Of a stretch of DNA of 64,000 bases, positions 35,323 to 46,400 are shown one piece after another. The notes beneath the pieces are model-generated. The model saw nothing but the letters and a program-made list of their open reading frames with translations, was not told the origin of the DNA and made no database searches. This DNA comes from Myroides odoratus. Lineage in GTDB: Bacteria; Bacteroidota; Bacteroidia; Flavobacteriales; Flavobacteriaceae. The stretch covers positions 124,001 through 188,000 of the forward strand of contig NZ_LROZ01000004.1 in assembly GCF_001549985.1 (NCBI RefSeq), read 5' to 3'. How positions within the stretch are numbered: the stretch's first letter is position 1; every line of letters starts with the position of its first letter. The translations under genes and the position numbers were made by a program.

Positions 35323-36774
35323 TTATTTATTTACAATTGTTAGTCCCATTTTAGTTGCCTTTTCAAGCATAAAATCATAGGCTGCCTCATATTCATTCGG
35401 GATAACGCCCTCTAGAATAGCCTCTTTAATGGCTTCCTTTAACGTGCCAATTTCTCGACAAGGTTGTAGGTTAAATAAGGCCATAATCTCCTCTCCTGTA
35501 ATAGGCGGTTGGAAGTTGCGCACATGATCTCGTTCTTCCACTTCTACAATCTTTTGGCGTACCATCTGAAAGTTGTGGTGGTATTTTTTAAACTTATTTG
35601 GATTCTTCGTTGTAATGTCTGCTTCACAAAGCGTCATCAAATCTTCTACGTGTTCACCCGCATCAAATACCAAACGACGTACGGCAGAATCCGTTACTTC
35701 TTTTTGAGACAGTACAATAGGGCGTGAACTCATCATCACCATTTTTTGTACGAATTTCATTTTCTGATTCAACGGCATATGCAGACGCATAAAGATATTC
35801 TTGACCATCTTACCGCCCAAGAATTCATGTCCGTGAAAGGTCCAACCTTGTCGTTTAGAAAAGCGTTTGGTAGGTGCTTTTCCGATATCGTGTAATAAAG
35901 CAGCCCAGCGCAGCCATACATCATCTGTATTGCGCGCAATATTGTCTACGACCTCTAGGGTATGGTAGAAGTTGTTTTTATGTGTATGCCCTTCAATTTC
36001 TTCTACTTGATTTAAAGCAATCAGTTCGGGAAGAATAAGGTGGAGTAATCCTGTTTGATATAGGAGTAAGAACCCCGTAGAAGGAACATCTGCCTGTAGT
36101 ATTTTGTTGAGCTCATCGACAATGCGTTCCCCTGAAATAATTTCAAGGCGCTCAGCGTTTTTTGCAATGGAGGCTAAAGAAGCCTCTTCAATGGTAAAGT
36201 GAAGCTGTGTAGCAAATCGGATGGCACGCATCATGCGCAAAGGATCATCAGAATAGGTGATATCTGGATCTAGCGGTGTGCGGATTATTTTGTTTCTCAG
36301 GTCCTCAACGCCGTTAAACGGATCAATGAGTTGACCATAGGTAGTTGCACTTAGTGAAATTGCTAAGGCATTTATGGTAAAATCTCTTCGGTTTTGATCG
36401 TCCTCTAGTGTACCATCTTCTACAACAGGCTTGCGACTGTCAAAGTGATAGGACTCTTTTCGGGCACCCACAAACTCAATGTCAATATCATCGTAGCGCA
36501 ACATAGCCGTACCGTAGTTTTTAAAAACTTGTACTTTCGGATGATTTGGCAATAAATTAGACACTTCTAAAGCCAAGGCAATACCGCTGCCTACAGCAAC
36601 AATGTCAATGTCTTTTTTCGAATCTCTTTGCAGTAAAAAATCGCGTACAAAACCGCCAATTACATAAGCTTCTACCCCTAGGTTTGTTGCCGCTTGGGTA
36701 ATAATCTCAAAAATGGGATGTTGCAGTGCTTCTTTATAGGTTGGGTGTTCTTGGGTCATAATGTCAAATGGCAC
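35323..36774 (-). CDS. CCA tRNA nucleotidyltransferase family protein with HD domain
   Basis: Repairs or adds the tRNA 3' CCA. 483 residues: nucleotidyltransferase domain with YVIGGFVRDFLL and the metal-binding KKDIDIV, then RRDFTINALAISL and DDPLRMMRAIRFATQL, and an HD domain with HTHKN, LLHDIGKAPTKRF and HGHE. The length and HD domain fit Bacteroidetes CCA-adding enzymes. A start at 36759 (MTQEHP) would also work; 36774 is only 3 bp after the previous stop. Same strand as, and close to, the TsaC/Sua5 and heme A synthase genes. Confidence 0.93.
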   Translation of the reverse strand: MPFDIMTQEHPTYKEALQHPIFEIITQAATNLGVEAYVIGGFVRDFLLQRDSKKDIDIVAVGSGIALALEVSNLLPNHPKVQVFKNYGTAMLRYDDIDIEFVGARKESYHFDSRKPVVEDGTLEDDQNRRDFTINALAISLSATTYGQLIDPFNGVEDLRNKIIRTPLDPDITYSDDPLRMMRAIRFATQLHFTIEEASLASIAKNAERLEIISGERIVDELNKILQADVPSTGFLLLYQTGLLHLILPELIALNQVEEIEGHTHKNNFYHTLEVVDNIARNTDDVWLRWAALLHDIGKAPTKRFSKRQGWTFHGHEFLGGKMVKNIFMRLHMPLNQKMKFVQKMVMMSSRPIVLSQKEVTDSAVRRLVFDAGEHVEDLMTLCEADITTKNPNKFKKYHHNFQMVRQKIVEVEERDHVRNFQPPITGEEIMALFNLQPCREIGTLKEAIKEAILEGVIPNEYEAAYDFMLEKATKMGLTIVNK

Positions 36775-36777
36775 AGA

Positions 36778-37350
36778 CTATTTGCGTATAATCGTTACCT
36801 GTGCGTTTTCTTTTAATTTAATGATAGTTGAAGGTTTATTGGGTTTGGTTTCCTGCTGTTTGAGGTTTACCACATAATCAACTCCCTCAATAATGCGTAA
36901 ATCGATGTCCATAAAATTTTGAGGCGAAGGATAACCACTGATGTTTGCTGAAGTAGAAACAAGAGGAGTTTTCATGCGCTCAATCAAATTATAACAAAAG
37001 GGATCTTTTACTATACGTACACCTAAAGATTGGTCTGCAGAAATAATTTCTGGGGCCACTAGTTTAGGATTATCTAAAATTAGGGTTGTTGGTTTATCGC
37101 TAAATTCGAGAATCTCCCAAGCCACTTCAGGAATATTGTGAAAAACGCGATGCAACAATCGATCACCATTTACTAATACAATCATGCTTTTGCTTTCTGC
37201 ACGTTGTTTTAATTGATATATTTTTTTAATGGCTTCGCTATTGGTCGCATCACAGCCAATCCCCCAAATGGTATCTGTGGGATACAAAATGATACCGCCA
37301 TTTTTAATTACTTCAAAAGCTTTATGAACTTCTTTTTGGATATCTTCCAT
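36778..37350 (-). CDS. L-threonylcarbamoyladenylate synthase (TsaC/Sua5 type)
   Basis: Makes threonylcarbamoyl-AMP for the t6A37 modification of tRNAs. 190 residues with GGIILYPTDTIWGIGCDATN, KQRAESKSMIVLVN, PTTLILDNP, GVRIVKDPF and the STSANISGYP signature of the YrdC fold; no Sua5 C-terminal domain. It is the first gene of the minus-strand tRNA-maturation/heme group, 3 bp from the next start. Confidence 0.95.
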   Translation of the reverse strand: MEDIQKEVHKAFEVIKNGGIILYPTDTIWGIGCDATNSEAIKKIYQLKQRAESKSMIVLVNGDRLLHRVFHNIPEVAWEILEFSDKPTTLILDNPKLVAPEIISADQSLGVRIVKDPFCYNLIERMKTPLVSTSANISGYPSPQNFMDIDLRIIEGVDYVVNLKQQETKPNKPSTIIKLKENAQVTIIRK

Positions 37351-37538
37351 TGTCGTTTCCTTACAATAAAATTGGTTCTTTATTTTAAGGGCTTAAAAAT
37401 ACTAAAAAAATGGCATACACGGGAGCCTTGGGGCAGAAGAAATGCAATGGCACTTTCAAAAAAGAAAGAATTATAATATTTTTAAGGGAAGTCCATCTTT
37501 TTTGGCTTACTTTTAAGACGCCTAAAATTAGTTATATT

Positions 37539-37988
37539 ATGCATGTGAAAAGAAGAAAGGACTTTAATAAAGAAGAGGTATTAGCGATGTATGCGAAGGT
37601 GTGTAAGAACACGTTGATGGAGACATTGCAAATTGAATATATTGATGCAGGTCCTGAATTTTTAGTGGCAAAAATGCCTGTAAATGAACGGGTACATCAA
37701 CCAGCAGGTTTACTTCATGGTGGTGCTATGGTTGCACTAGCAGAAAGTTTGGGAAGTGGTGCCTCTTTGATGCTCATTGATCCGACGCAGCAAGAAATAA
37801 GAGGAATTGAGATATCAGCCAACCACGTGCGCAGTAAGCGAGCGGGGTTTGTTACAGGAACTGCGCGATTGATACACCGTGGGCGTACTTTACATTTATG
37901 GGAAATTCGAATTACAGATGAAAATGATGTGTTGTTGTCCGTGTGTAAAATCACCAATATTGTAATTGATAAAAACAAGGGAGAATGA
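37539..37988 (+). CDS. Hotdog-fold thioesterase, likely DHNA-CoA hydrolase
   Basis: 149 residues (start at ATG 37539; an upstream in-frame start would add 43 residues without similarity). Hotdog motifs: MPVNERVHQPAGLLHGGAMVALAESLGSGASLML with the catalytic-loop HGG and helix, then GIEISANHVRSKRAG and WEIRITDE. This pattern is the PaaI/YdiI/MenI class. The 3' end overlaps the isochorismate synthase gene by ATGA, so a role in menaquinone synthesis (hydrolysis of 1,4-dihydroxy-2-naphthoyl-CoA) is likely. Assignment to MenI rests on context. Confidence 0.85.
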   Translation: MHVKRRKDFNKEEVLAMYAKVCKNTLMETLQIEYIDAGPEFLVAKMPVNERVHQPAGLLHGGAMVALAESLGSGASLMLIDPTQQEIRGIEISANHVRSKRAGFVTGTARLIHRGRTLHLWEIRITDENDVLLSVCKITNIVIDKNKGE

Positions 37989-39040
37989 GATTATACGAGA
38001 CATGGACCCAACAGATAGCAGAAGATAAACCTTTTGTACTCTATAAAAAACCAGGTCAAACCCATGTAATCGGATTGTTTCAACACGATACAACCCTGCA
38101 CGAAGTAGAACATTTTACAGCATCCGGATTTATAGTAGCGCCTTTTTACGAAGGCATTCGCTTTTATATACCCCTGGCTCATGCAACTAGAATAGAAGAG
38201 GAGGTTGCTAGACATCCCTTTGAATCGGGTGCCTTTGAGTTGGATTATGAGGCGCAACCTGCAAAGGCCAATTTTGAAGATTTGGTTAGACGATGTGTTG
38301 CTGCAATCAAAGAAGGAAAATTTAGTAAGGTAGTGCCTGCAAGAAAAGAGGAGGTCGCATTGGAGATACAGGATATCCAACCCTTGTTTACTAATTTGTT
38401 AAGGGCTTATCCAGAAGCGTTTTGCTATGTGGTTTACCACCCTCAAATCGGACTATGGATGGGGGCAACTCCTGAAACGTTAGTAGAGCTGAAAGGACAA
38501 ACCCTGCACACGATGGCTTTAGCTGGTACACAGGTAAACCATGGCAAAGATGAGGTGTTTTGGGGAGAAAAGGAGCAAGAAGAACAGCGCTATGTGACGG
38601 AGTTTATTGTAGATAAATTACAACCATTGAGTATACATATTGAAGTATCTGAACCCTTTACGAAACGAGCAGCTAAAGTGATGCATATTTGTACAACTAT
38701 AGAAGCAACACTAAAAGACGTCAATGTGCAGACGGTTGTAGAAGCTTTACATCCGACACCCGCCGTTTGTGGCATGCCAAAAGAGGTAAGTCGAGATTTC
38801 TTATTGAAAGAAGAAGGATATGCGCGTAAATACTATGCAGGATATCTGGGAGAATTGAATAGTGCTACAGCAGCAGGAGAATTACACAGTCAGTTGTTCG
38901 TCAACCTGAGATGCATGGAGATAGAGAAAGATCACGTTAATTTATACATTGGATGTGGAGTAACGGAAGACAGCGATCCAGCTAGTGAGTTTGTCGAAAC
39001 CGTTAATAAGTCCACCACCATGAAAAAAGTTTTATTTTAA
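37985..39040 (+). CDS. Isochorismate synthase (chorismate-binding enzyme)
   Basis: Turns chorismate into isochorismate, the entry step of menaquinone (or siderophore) synthesis. 351 residues with the conserved C-terminal chorismate-binding fold: IKEGKFSKVVPARKEEV, GLWMGATPETLVEL, LAGTQ, HPTPAVCGMPKE, YAGYLGELNS, LFVNLRCMEI and YIGCGVTEDSDPASEFVETVNK. The short N-terminal part is normal for Bacteroidetes MenF. Coupled by 4-bp overlap with the hotdog thioesterase and 4 bp before bshB1. Confidence 0.92.
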   Translation: MRLYETWTQQIAEDKPFVLYKKPGQTHVIGLFQHDTTLHEVEHFTASGFIVAPFYEGIRFYIPLAHATRIEEEVARHPFESGAFELDYEAQPAKANFEDLVRRCVAAIKEGKFSKVVPARKEEVALEIQDIQPLFTNLLRAYPEAFCYVVYHPQIGLWMGATPETLVELKGQTLHTMALAGTQVNHGKDEVFWGEKEQEEQRYVTEFIVDKLQPLSIHIEVSEPFTKRAAKVMHICTTIEATLKDVNVQTVVEALHPTPAVCGMPKEVSRDFLLKEEGYARKYYAGYLGELNSATAAGELHSQLFVNLRCMEIEKDHVNLYIGCGVTEDSDPASEFVETVNKSTTMKKVLF

Positions 39041-39044
39041 GCCT

Positions 39045-39761
39045 ATGAAAGTAGATATATTAGCCTTTGGAGCTCATCCAGATGATGTAGAATTGGGATG
39101 TGGAGCAACATTAGCGAAAGAAATTCACGGAGGGAAGAAAGTGGGAATTATCGACCTAACTCGTGGGGAATTAGGAACAAGAGGAAGTGCGGAAATTCGC
39201 GCACAAGAAGCAGCGGCAGCCGCTCAGATTTTAGGCGTGTCTGTGCGTGAGAATTTAGGTTTTCGCGATGGTTTTTTTGTAAATGACGAAGCACATCAGC
39301 TAGAAATCATTAAAATGATCCGCAAGTACAAGCCAGAGATCGTATTGTGTAATGCGATTGACGATCGTCATATTGACCATAGTAAAGGAAGTAAATTAGT
39401 TTCTGATGCTTGTTTTCTAGCGGGATTGAGACGTATTGAAACCACAGTGCATGGAGAAGTACAAGAAGCTTGGCGTCCAAAATTGGTGTATCATTACATT
39501 CAATGGAAAAATATCGAGCCTGATTTTGTTGTGGATGTAACAGGATTCATCGATCAAAAAGTACAAGCAGTTTTGGCGTACGGAACGCAATTTTATGATG
39601 CAAACTCCAAAGAACCCTCAACGCCAATTACTTCCAAAAATTTCTTGGATAGCATTGTGTATCGCGCACAAGACCTAGGACGCTTGATAAATAAAGAACA
39701 TGCGGAAGGATTTACAGTAGAAAGATATTTGGCAGTCAATCGTTTAGATGATTTGGTATAA
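39045..39761 (+). CDS. bshB1: Bacillithiol biosynthesis deacetylase BshB1
   Basis: Removes the acetyl group from GlcNAc-malate in bacillithiol synthesis. 238 residues with the zinc-binding AHPDDVELGCGATLA, GIIDLTRGELGTRGSAEIRAQE, NLGFRDGFF and DRHIDHSKGSKLVSDACFLAGL. The protein matches the BshB1 LmbE subfamily in length and motifs. Third gene of the plus-strand cluster starting at 37539; a tRNA-His operon follows. Confidence 0.94.
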   Translation: MKVDILAFGAHPDDVELGCGATLAKEIHGGKKVGIIDLTRGELGTRGSAEIRAQEAAAAAQILGVSVRENLGFRDGFFVNDEAHQLEIIKMIRKYKPEIVLCNAIDDRHIDHSKGSKLVSDACFLAGLRRIETTVHGEVQEAWRPKLVYHYIQWKNIEPDFVVDVTGFIDQKVQAVLAYGTQFYDANSKEPSTPITSKNFLDSIVYRAQDLGRLINKEHAEGFTVERYLAVNRLDDLV

Positions 39762-39778
39762 AATTTTTAAAAAAATGC

Positions 39779-39809
39779 TTGCAACGTAAGGAAATATGGC
39801 TACCTTTGC
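39779..39809 (+). promoter_or_regulatory. Promoter of the tRNA-His cluster
   Basis: TTG at 39779-39781 and TACCTTTGC at 39801-39809 with a 19-bp spacer, a full match to the Bacteroidetes promoter pattern. It lies 24 bp before the first tRNA. Confidence 0.8.
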
Positions 39810-39832
39810 AAGCGTCAAAATAAGACAAATAC

Positions 39833-39907
<75 letters not shown>

Positions 39908-39999
39908 CAAAAAAAATACACGTATGAGTTGATGATCATAATCATCACGGATACAAACAAAAAAGGTGAATGTGTTAAGACACCTACAAAAAAATACAC

Positions 40000-40074
<75 letters not shown>

Positions 40075-40089
40075 CAAAAAAGAATACAC

Positions 40090-40164
<75 letters not shown>

Positions 40165-40166
40165 CC

Positions 40167-40202
40167 AAAGAGAGAATGAGTAATCATTCTCTCTTTTTTT
40201 TT
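40167..40202 (+). terminator. Terminator of the tRNA-His cluster
   Basis: AAAGAGAGAATGA / TCATTCTCTCTTT stem with a GTAA loop and a T-tract. Confidence 0.92.
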
Positions 40203-41180
40203 GTGCTTTGCTCTTCGTGAAGTCGTAGGTCGCTTTTTTGTTTTTTTGTGAAATCGTAGGTTTTATCGATTAAAGAAGGAACTCTGTTTTAATCGAACAT
40301 TTACTTCTCTCGCTTTTCCAATTTGCGCTTTGTGAGGCGGTGAGAAGGTGAGGCGGTGAGAAGATGAGTTTGTGAAGTCGTAGGTTGCTTTTTTGCTTTT
40401 TTGTGAAATCGTAGGTTTTATCGATTAAAGAGGATTGTTGCAAAAAAGCAATACGCTAATCCGTTGCTCCGCGCTGTATGTCCCCCTGAAAATAAAAAGG
40501 TCTATTCAACTTTTGTCATCCTGACGAAGGAAGGAGAAGGGTCGCATCCGTTATTCAACTGTGCTTTGTGAGGGTAGTGGGGTGCGCTTTGTGAGGCGGT
40601 GAGTTTGTGAAGTCGTAGGTTGCTTTTTTGGTTTTTCGTGAAATCGTGGGTTTGATCGATTAAAGAAAATTTATACGATTTAGAACATTTACTTCTCTCC
40701 CTTTTCTCTTCTCCAGTTTGTGCTTTGTGAGGTGGTGAGTTTGTGAAGTCGTAGGTTGCTTTTTTGCTTTTTTGTGAAATCGTGGGTTTTATCGATTCAA
40801 GAAGAAACTCTGTTTTAATCGAACATTTACTTCTCTCCCTTTTATCTCACTACGTTTACATTTGTTTTGGTGTTCGATGAATATATCTCACCTATTTTAT
40901 ATTTGTTTTGGTATTCGATGAATCTTCACTACGTTTCGATTTTCACTGCGTTTCGATTTCCCTTTTCTTCTCTCTAATTTGTGCTTTGTGAGGCAGTGAG
41001 AAGGTGAGGTGGTGAGAAGATGAGTTTGTGAAGTTGTTGGTTTTATTGATTAAAGAAAATTTATACGATTTAGAACATTTACTTCTTTCCCTTTTATCTC
41101 ACTACGTTTATATTTGTTTTGGTATTCGATGAATCTTCACTACGTTTCGATTTCTCATTTCTCCTCTCCACTTTCTCTTC
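40203..41180. repeat. Repeat-rich intergenic block
   Basis: At least four copies of TTTGTGAAATCGTAGGTTTT with ATCGATTAAAGA (about 40245, 40402, 40637, 40771), GTGAGGCGGTGAGAAG minisatellite pieces (about 40333-40370, 40984-41030), one REP-like element with its internal extension (about 40478-40548) and reverse-oriented ATTCATCGAACACC-family elements (about 40860-40960, 41095-41150). No gene is visible. 41181-41683 is plain AT-rich sequence leading to the surface-protein gene. Confidence 0.85.
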
Positions 41181-41683
41181 TCCAATTGCTCCGCTAGTAT
41201 AAGTCTTTGACTCACAATAAGTCGTTTTTTTTCTTTTTTAACAACTGTAAGTTAGTATTTTGTTTTAAGGTTTGGTATATATAGTTTATTTTTTTACGTT
41301 AATGCGTGTTTTTATGATTTAATATTAACGTAAATTTTGCTTTAATCGTTGGTTTATTCTGTTTTTTATCGAATAGATATAATTCTTGTTAGGTTAATTT
41401 TAAGTTAATAAAATATTCGCTATTATTACTATTATTTTTTGTTTTAATTGAAAATAAACATAAATGATGTTTTTTTATATTCAAAAAGGCATGTAGTTTG
41501 ATGTTTTGTGAATGTAGTTAAATTTGTTTTTCTGTTTTTTCTTAAAGTTATAATAGAATATTAGTTAAAAATAGCGATTGTGCACCCAAGTAGAACAAGG
41601 AAATTCATACTTGGAGTAGGAAGGAATAGGATATTAGGCTGTTCTGTTCTTTGCTTTCAATCGTTGCATTTAAATCTTAGCAT

Positions 41684-43456
41684 ATGTACAAAACCTTACT
41701 CTATTCTCTTGTTATTTTATGTTCAGGCACCTTGAGTTGTTTCGGACAAAAAACGTTTAAAGACACCCATCAATTGTTGTGGGTAAAAGGTGTGGATGCA
41801 CCCAATAGCTCTACTGGATTTAATTATCATGCGCCTATTTTATTTAGTGGTGAATTTCCAGTGCTCAATAAGAAATTTACTTCTTCTACATTTAGCTATG
41901 TTTTTTATGTGGTAAAAACGACAAAAGGAGGGGAGAAATTATTCTCACTCTATGATTCGGATGAGTTGCATACGTTTTATACCGATGTAATAAAATCCAA
42001 TTCAGAAGTAAAGGTTGATTTGTCTTATTTGAATCAAGGGGCTATCGTCAATTTTAATTTTTACAATAAAAACTATAAAAAGGGAAAATCTAAAGGGATT
42101 ATGTATTTAGACAATACCTATGATAAGACCACAACTGCCCTGTATGAGGTTTTGATTTGTAACGACTGTTCAACGACTTTAAAGCGCGATCAAATTGATA
42201 CCTATTTGGGGTTGAAGTATGGTATTACGTTGGGTGATAAATCAAAGTATTGGAGTAGTCAGGAAGTAAAAGTTTGGGATGAAAAGCAGGATTCTTCTTT
42301 CAACAATCGCATTATTGGTTTGGCAAAAGACCGTTATTTTGGTTTGAATCAAACCGCAACAAAGAGTAATGTAGAACTAGCAGTTGCCTTTAAAAAATCA
42401 GATGCTACAACCCGATTAGAAGACCAAACCTATGTGTTGATCGGGGATAATGGCAAGGAAAAAACATTTGATTCTCAGAACAATCGCTTTAAACGCCAGT
42501 GGTTGGTTCAAAATAAAGGAGAACACGCGCTGACTTTCGATATGGAGGTTGGGGTTCAACCCGAAAAGGATGAAACCTATGTTTTATATACTTCACAAGG
42601 CGGTGAGATTGCCTATGATAAACAGGATACTGTAAACTTGCGTTTTGCTAACATCACCGTATCCCCACAGTCTCATACTTATTTGTCAATCGGCAGAGTA
42701 AAACCATTTAAAATAGATATTCAACAAGATACACTAGGTATTAATCGCCTGTATAAATTGGGGATGAATGAGGTAGGAGAGCCTCCTTTTTACATTCAAG
42801 CAAGGGATTTACAAACCCAAGAAACCCATGCTTTTATTAGCGAAAGTACATCCTTTCCTCTAGTAGGGTTGCCTAGTGCTACCTATGCTTTGAGTGTGCA
42901 AGATACCCAAGGACAACAAGCAGATATAGCATCTGTTGTTTTGGATTTCTCCGAGACAGATCAGCTGAGTTTAGCTTCGAGTTGGGCATTACAAGGGCGT
43001 GATTTGATTGAGATTAAACCCCAAATTAAAAGTAAAAACAAACAATACGGATACCGCTGGTATTTGGAAGATAAGTTAATATCTACAGCTCCAGTTTTAC
43101 GCGTAAACTACCCGGGTACTTTCTCGTTGGAGGTTACAGATGTCAGAGGGAAGTCCCAGCGTTTTGGTTTTACTGTAGACAAGCAAATAAAAACAACGAT
43201 GGGTGTTGAGGAGCAGTGGTTAGTCACTCCTAATCCGGTGAAGGCAGGAGAGGAATTTACAGTACACTATGATTTTGCATCCGCTAAACAGGTTGATTTT
43301 TATATCTATACTCTAGAAGGGAAATTTATCCAACGCAAGAAGCTAGGCCTCATTGAAGGAGGGCAATACACCTATCGTCTAGCAAGTAGAACAACCTATT
43401 TATTGGTTTCTATCATCAACAATAAAACATCTTTTCAAACCTTAATTGTCAAATAA
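41684..43456 (+). CDS. Secreted surface protein with T9SS type A sorting domain
   Basis: 590 residues with an N-terminal signal peptide (LLYSLVILCSGTLSCFG). The middle holds RDQIDTYLGLKYGITLG, a segment common in flavobacterial surface proteins, and an Ig-like stretch (about 430-500). The last 80 residues read as a type IX secretion C-terminal domain: VTPNPVKAGEEFTVHYDF, VDFYIYTLEGKFIQRKKLG, GGQYTYRL and a final YLLVSIINNKTSFQTLIVK. It ends 7 bp before the start I use for the giant Rhs gene, so the two are likely co-expressed, and it may help secretion or display of that protein. Enzymatic activity is not evident. Confidence 0.85.
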   Translation: MYKTLLYSLVILCSGTLSCFGQKTFKDTHQLLWVKGVDAPNSSTGFNYHAPILFSGEFPVLNKKFTSSTFSYVFYVVKTTKGGEKLFSLYDSDELHTFYTDVIKSNSEVKVDLSYLNQGAIVNFNFYNKNYKKGKSKGIMYLDNTYDKTTTALYEVLICNDCSTTLKRDQIDTYLGLKYGITLGDKSKYWSSQEVKVWDEKQDSSFNNRIIGLAKDRYFGLNQTATKSNVELAVAFKKSDATTRLEDQTYVLIGDNGKEKTFDSQNNRFKRQWLVQNKGEHALTFDMEVGVQPEKDETYVLYTSQGGEIAYDKQDTVNLRFANITVSPQSHTYLSIGRVKPFKIDIQQDTLGINRLYKLGMNEVGEPPFYIQARDLQTQETHAFISESTSFPLVGLPSATYALSVQDTQGQQADIASVVLDFSETDQLSLASSWALQGRDLIEIKPQIKSKNKQYGYRWYLEDKLISTAPVLRVNYPGTFSLEVTDVRGKSQRFGFTVDKQIKTTMGVEEQWLVTPNPVKAGEEFTVHYDFASAKQVDFYIYTLEGKFIQRKKLGLIEGGQYTYRLASRTTYLLVSIINNKTSFQTLIVK

Positions 43457-43463
43457 CCTTACT

Positions 43464-46400
43464 ATGATGCAATTTTTTAAACGATATCAAAGAGAGATTT
43501 CAACTTTTATTTTGATAAGCTTACTACAAAGCTTCGTATTTGAGGTTTTTACAGCTTATGCAAAACCCATTCCTATTGCTGAACGTGTGTATCTTTATGG
43601 AACTTCTCCTGTGTTAACGGAAGAAGAGCCATATAATAGCCAAGAGTTGAGTGAAGAAGAGGGTGTGTATGCCCTGAATCCAGAGGATTTGTTTACAGTT
43701 GAAGAAGGAAAAGAAGAAGCGGAAACACCTACACCTCAAGTTTCAGTTACTAAAACTGCAACGGAGGCTAGAATGGCTCCAAGAATGGAGGGATCTTCTA
43801 CTCTCTATGCAGCGGATATACCGTATGGGGTGATTGGTCACAATGAACTTCTCCCTTACGATGACCCAAGTGATAACGTATTTAAAATACAACTGGCTGA
43901 TGGGATTGATCGCTCGGCTACTTATGTACTTTCGTATGAATTATATGGTGCTTCAAGTTCGGTTGAAGTAGCGAAGAGTATCAATACCACCACGAGTGTG
44001 GGGGGATATTTGACCAGCAAAACGAATCAGTGGACTCGAGTAGAGGAATTTGTATCGGCTGCGAATTTAAAACAAGGCCTGAATACGATTTTGTTTACTG
44101 CAGATACTCAGACTAAATACTATTTGGTTCGCAATGTACAGCTTGAAAAACGCTTGAATCAACCACAAGAAAATCAGATTCAGGTTAATGATGTAGTGCG
44201 CGATAGCCTGACGGGTAAAGTATATGTGTCAGGGGTTGTTCCTCCAAATCAACAGATGGAACTGTTTATTTCAGGACAGCCCATTCCAATTACCCACCAT
44301 ACATTTGAGTATGTAACCCAAGGAGAAAAGGCAGTTGTAGAACCCTTAGTAGTAGAACTTAAGGAAAAAGGGCAAGTGGTGTATACCCAATTGATCCCAG
44401 TAGAAACAAGCAAAGTATTCGCTCAAGCGAAGGCTGTCGCTAAAGCTTATGATCGCCATCACTTTGAGGTACAGAAAAGCGAGGAAGCTGCTGTTTTTGG
44501 TTTTGGTCATGTGGCTCTTGAATTTCCTCAAGGAAGCTTTAAGGAAGACTTTATTTTGTCTATGCAAGAGTTGCGAGTGAGTGATTATGCTCCGACGGGT
44601 ATGGCCTTAGTCAATGTAACAGCAAACAAGGGAGCGTATCGTTTTTTACCTGATGGAATTCAGTTTGACAAAGAAGTCAAAGTGAAAATCCCGTATGATG
44701 TAGCGGCCATTCCTCGAGGGTATAGCGCGAAAGATATTCAGGTGTTTTACTTTGATATCGATAATAAGCAATGGACTAAAGTAAAGGTGATTGAGGTACT
44801 AGAAGAGACACAACAAGTTGTGGCATTGACCAATCACTTCACAGACTATTTAGCAGGCGTGATTGAAGAACCTGAAAGCCCTGATGGAGAAGCTTTTGCT
44901 CCAACCACACTAAGCGGCATCCAAGCCGTGAATCCAACGGAGAGTATTCCGATGGTTAGTGTGCCTCAAATTAATGATAAAGGAGATGCAGCCTTGCAAT
45001 TTCCCTTACTATTACCTAAGGGAATTCACGGGATGACTCCTGATATTTCGGTGAATTACAACAGTAGTGCAGATGAAGGGGATTTTGGATTGGGATGGAG
45101 TTTATCTGTGCCGACCATATCCGTAGATACCCGATGGGGAGTTCCGTTGTATGACAATGGAAAGGAAACGGAGTCTTACCTCTACAACGGAGAAGAGTTG
45201 TTGTTAGTTCAAAGTGATAATACCTTATATGCACCCCATAAAGATCGTTTGATTAACCGTGTAGCAGATGCGACCTTCCAAAAAGCACAGCACAACCCCA
45301 ATCAGGTCATCAAACGCTTGGGAGCTGCGAATAACTATACTTGGGAAGTGACTGATTATGCTACGGGATGGATTTATGAATATAAAACCTATGCAAAAGG
45401 AAAGTGGTATTTGTCCAGGGTAAGTGATGCTTACAAAAATGCGATGCGATATGAGTATGGAAGAAATGCCAGTGGTGATTATCAGTTGAGTAGAATTATG
45501 TATAATATACAGGAATCGAATACAACTACGTTTTCTGATTTTAGCCAATTTGAAATTGAAATTCAACGAAAAACGACGATTGATTCTCCATCAGGCCCTC
45601 GTCGTGATGTGAAAGTAAACAATCGCTCAGGAGAGGAATCCAGAAGTGTAGATTTGATTGATAAAATAGTGATTAGTTTAACAGGTAAATCTTGGTATTT
45701 TTATACACCAGAGCATGAACTTGTATCCCTTGGTCATATGTCTAATGAATATCAATTTAAGTATAAGGCAGGTCAATTTGGACGAAGTTTGCTATATAAA
45801 ATAATCAATAAGAATAGCAATAATAATTATGAACGTACTTTTAATGCGACACAGCCTGTTGTCGAAGAATATACTTTTGATTATCACGATGATATAGGAA
45901 GTGGTTCTTTATTTGAAACAAGTGGAAAAACCTATAATACATTTAAGGATTATGCGACGGATTATGATGATTTTAAAATTTATATTTCGGCATTGGGTGG
46001 AACAGAAGGAAAATCGACGAACTTTAATGGTGGGGCTTCTGTAGGTATTGTTACCCCAGTTTTCCCCAGTTCTTGGATTCCATTTAGTTGGGCTGCTACC
46101 TTTGGAGGAAATTTAGGAGGGGGATCTTCTAATTCTGAAACCAAAGTAATGATGGCGGATATTGATGGGGATGGATTACCAGATAAAATATTCAAGGATG
46201 GAAGTAAATTTTTCTATCGTAAGAACTTAGGAGACAAGTTTTCGTCAGAGGTTTACCCGATTAAAGATCTTCCTAACCTAAGTTACTCTAGAAATACAAA
46301 CAGTGATAAGGGGTTTAGTGCCAATATCATGGTTGGAAATTATACCGAATCCGATGCAAAAAGTGCATCTAAAACAACGACCTATATGACGGATGTAAAT

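Noticed and set aside
37410..37538. N-terminal extension of the hotdog thioesterase
   Set aside because: The 43 extra residues are unlike the family and run across the expected promoter region; ATG 37539 fits.
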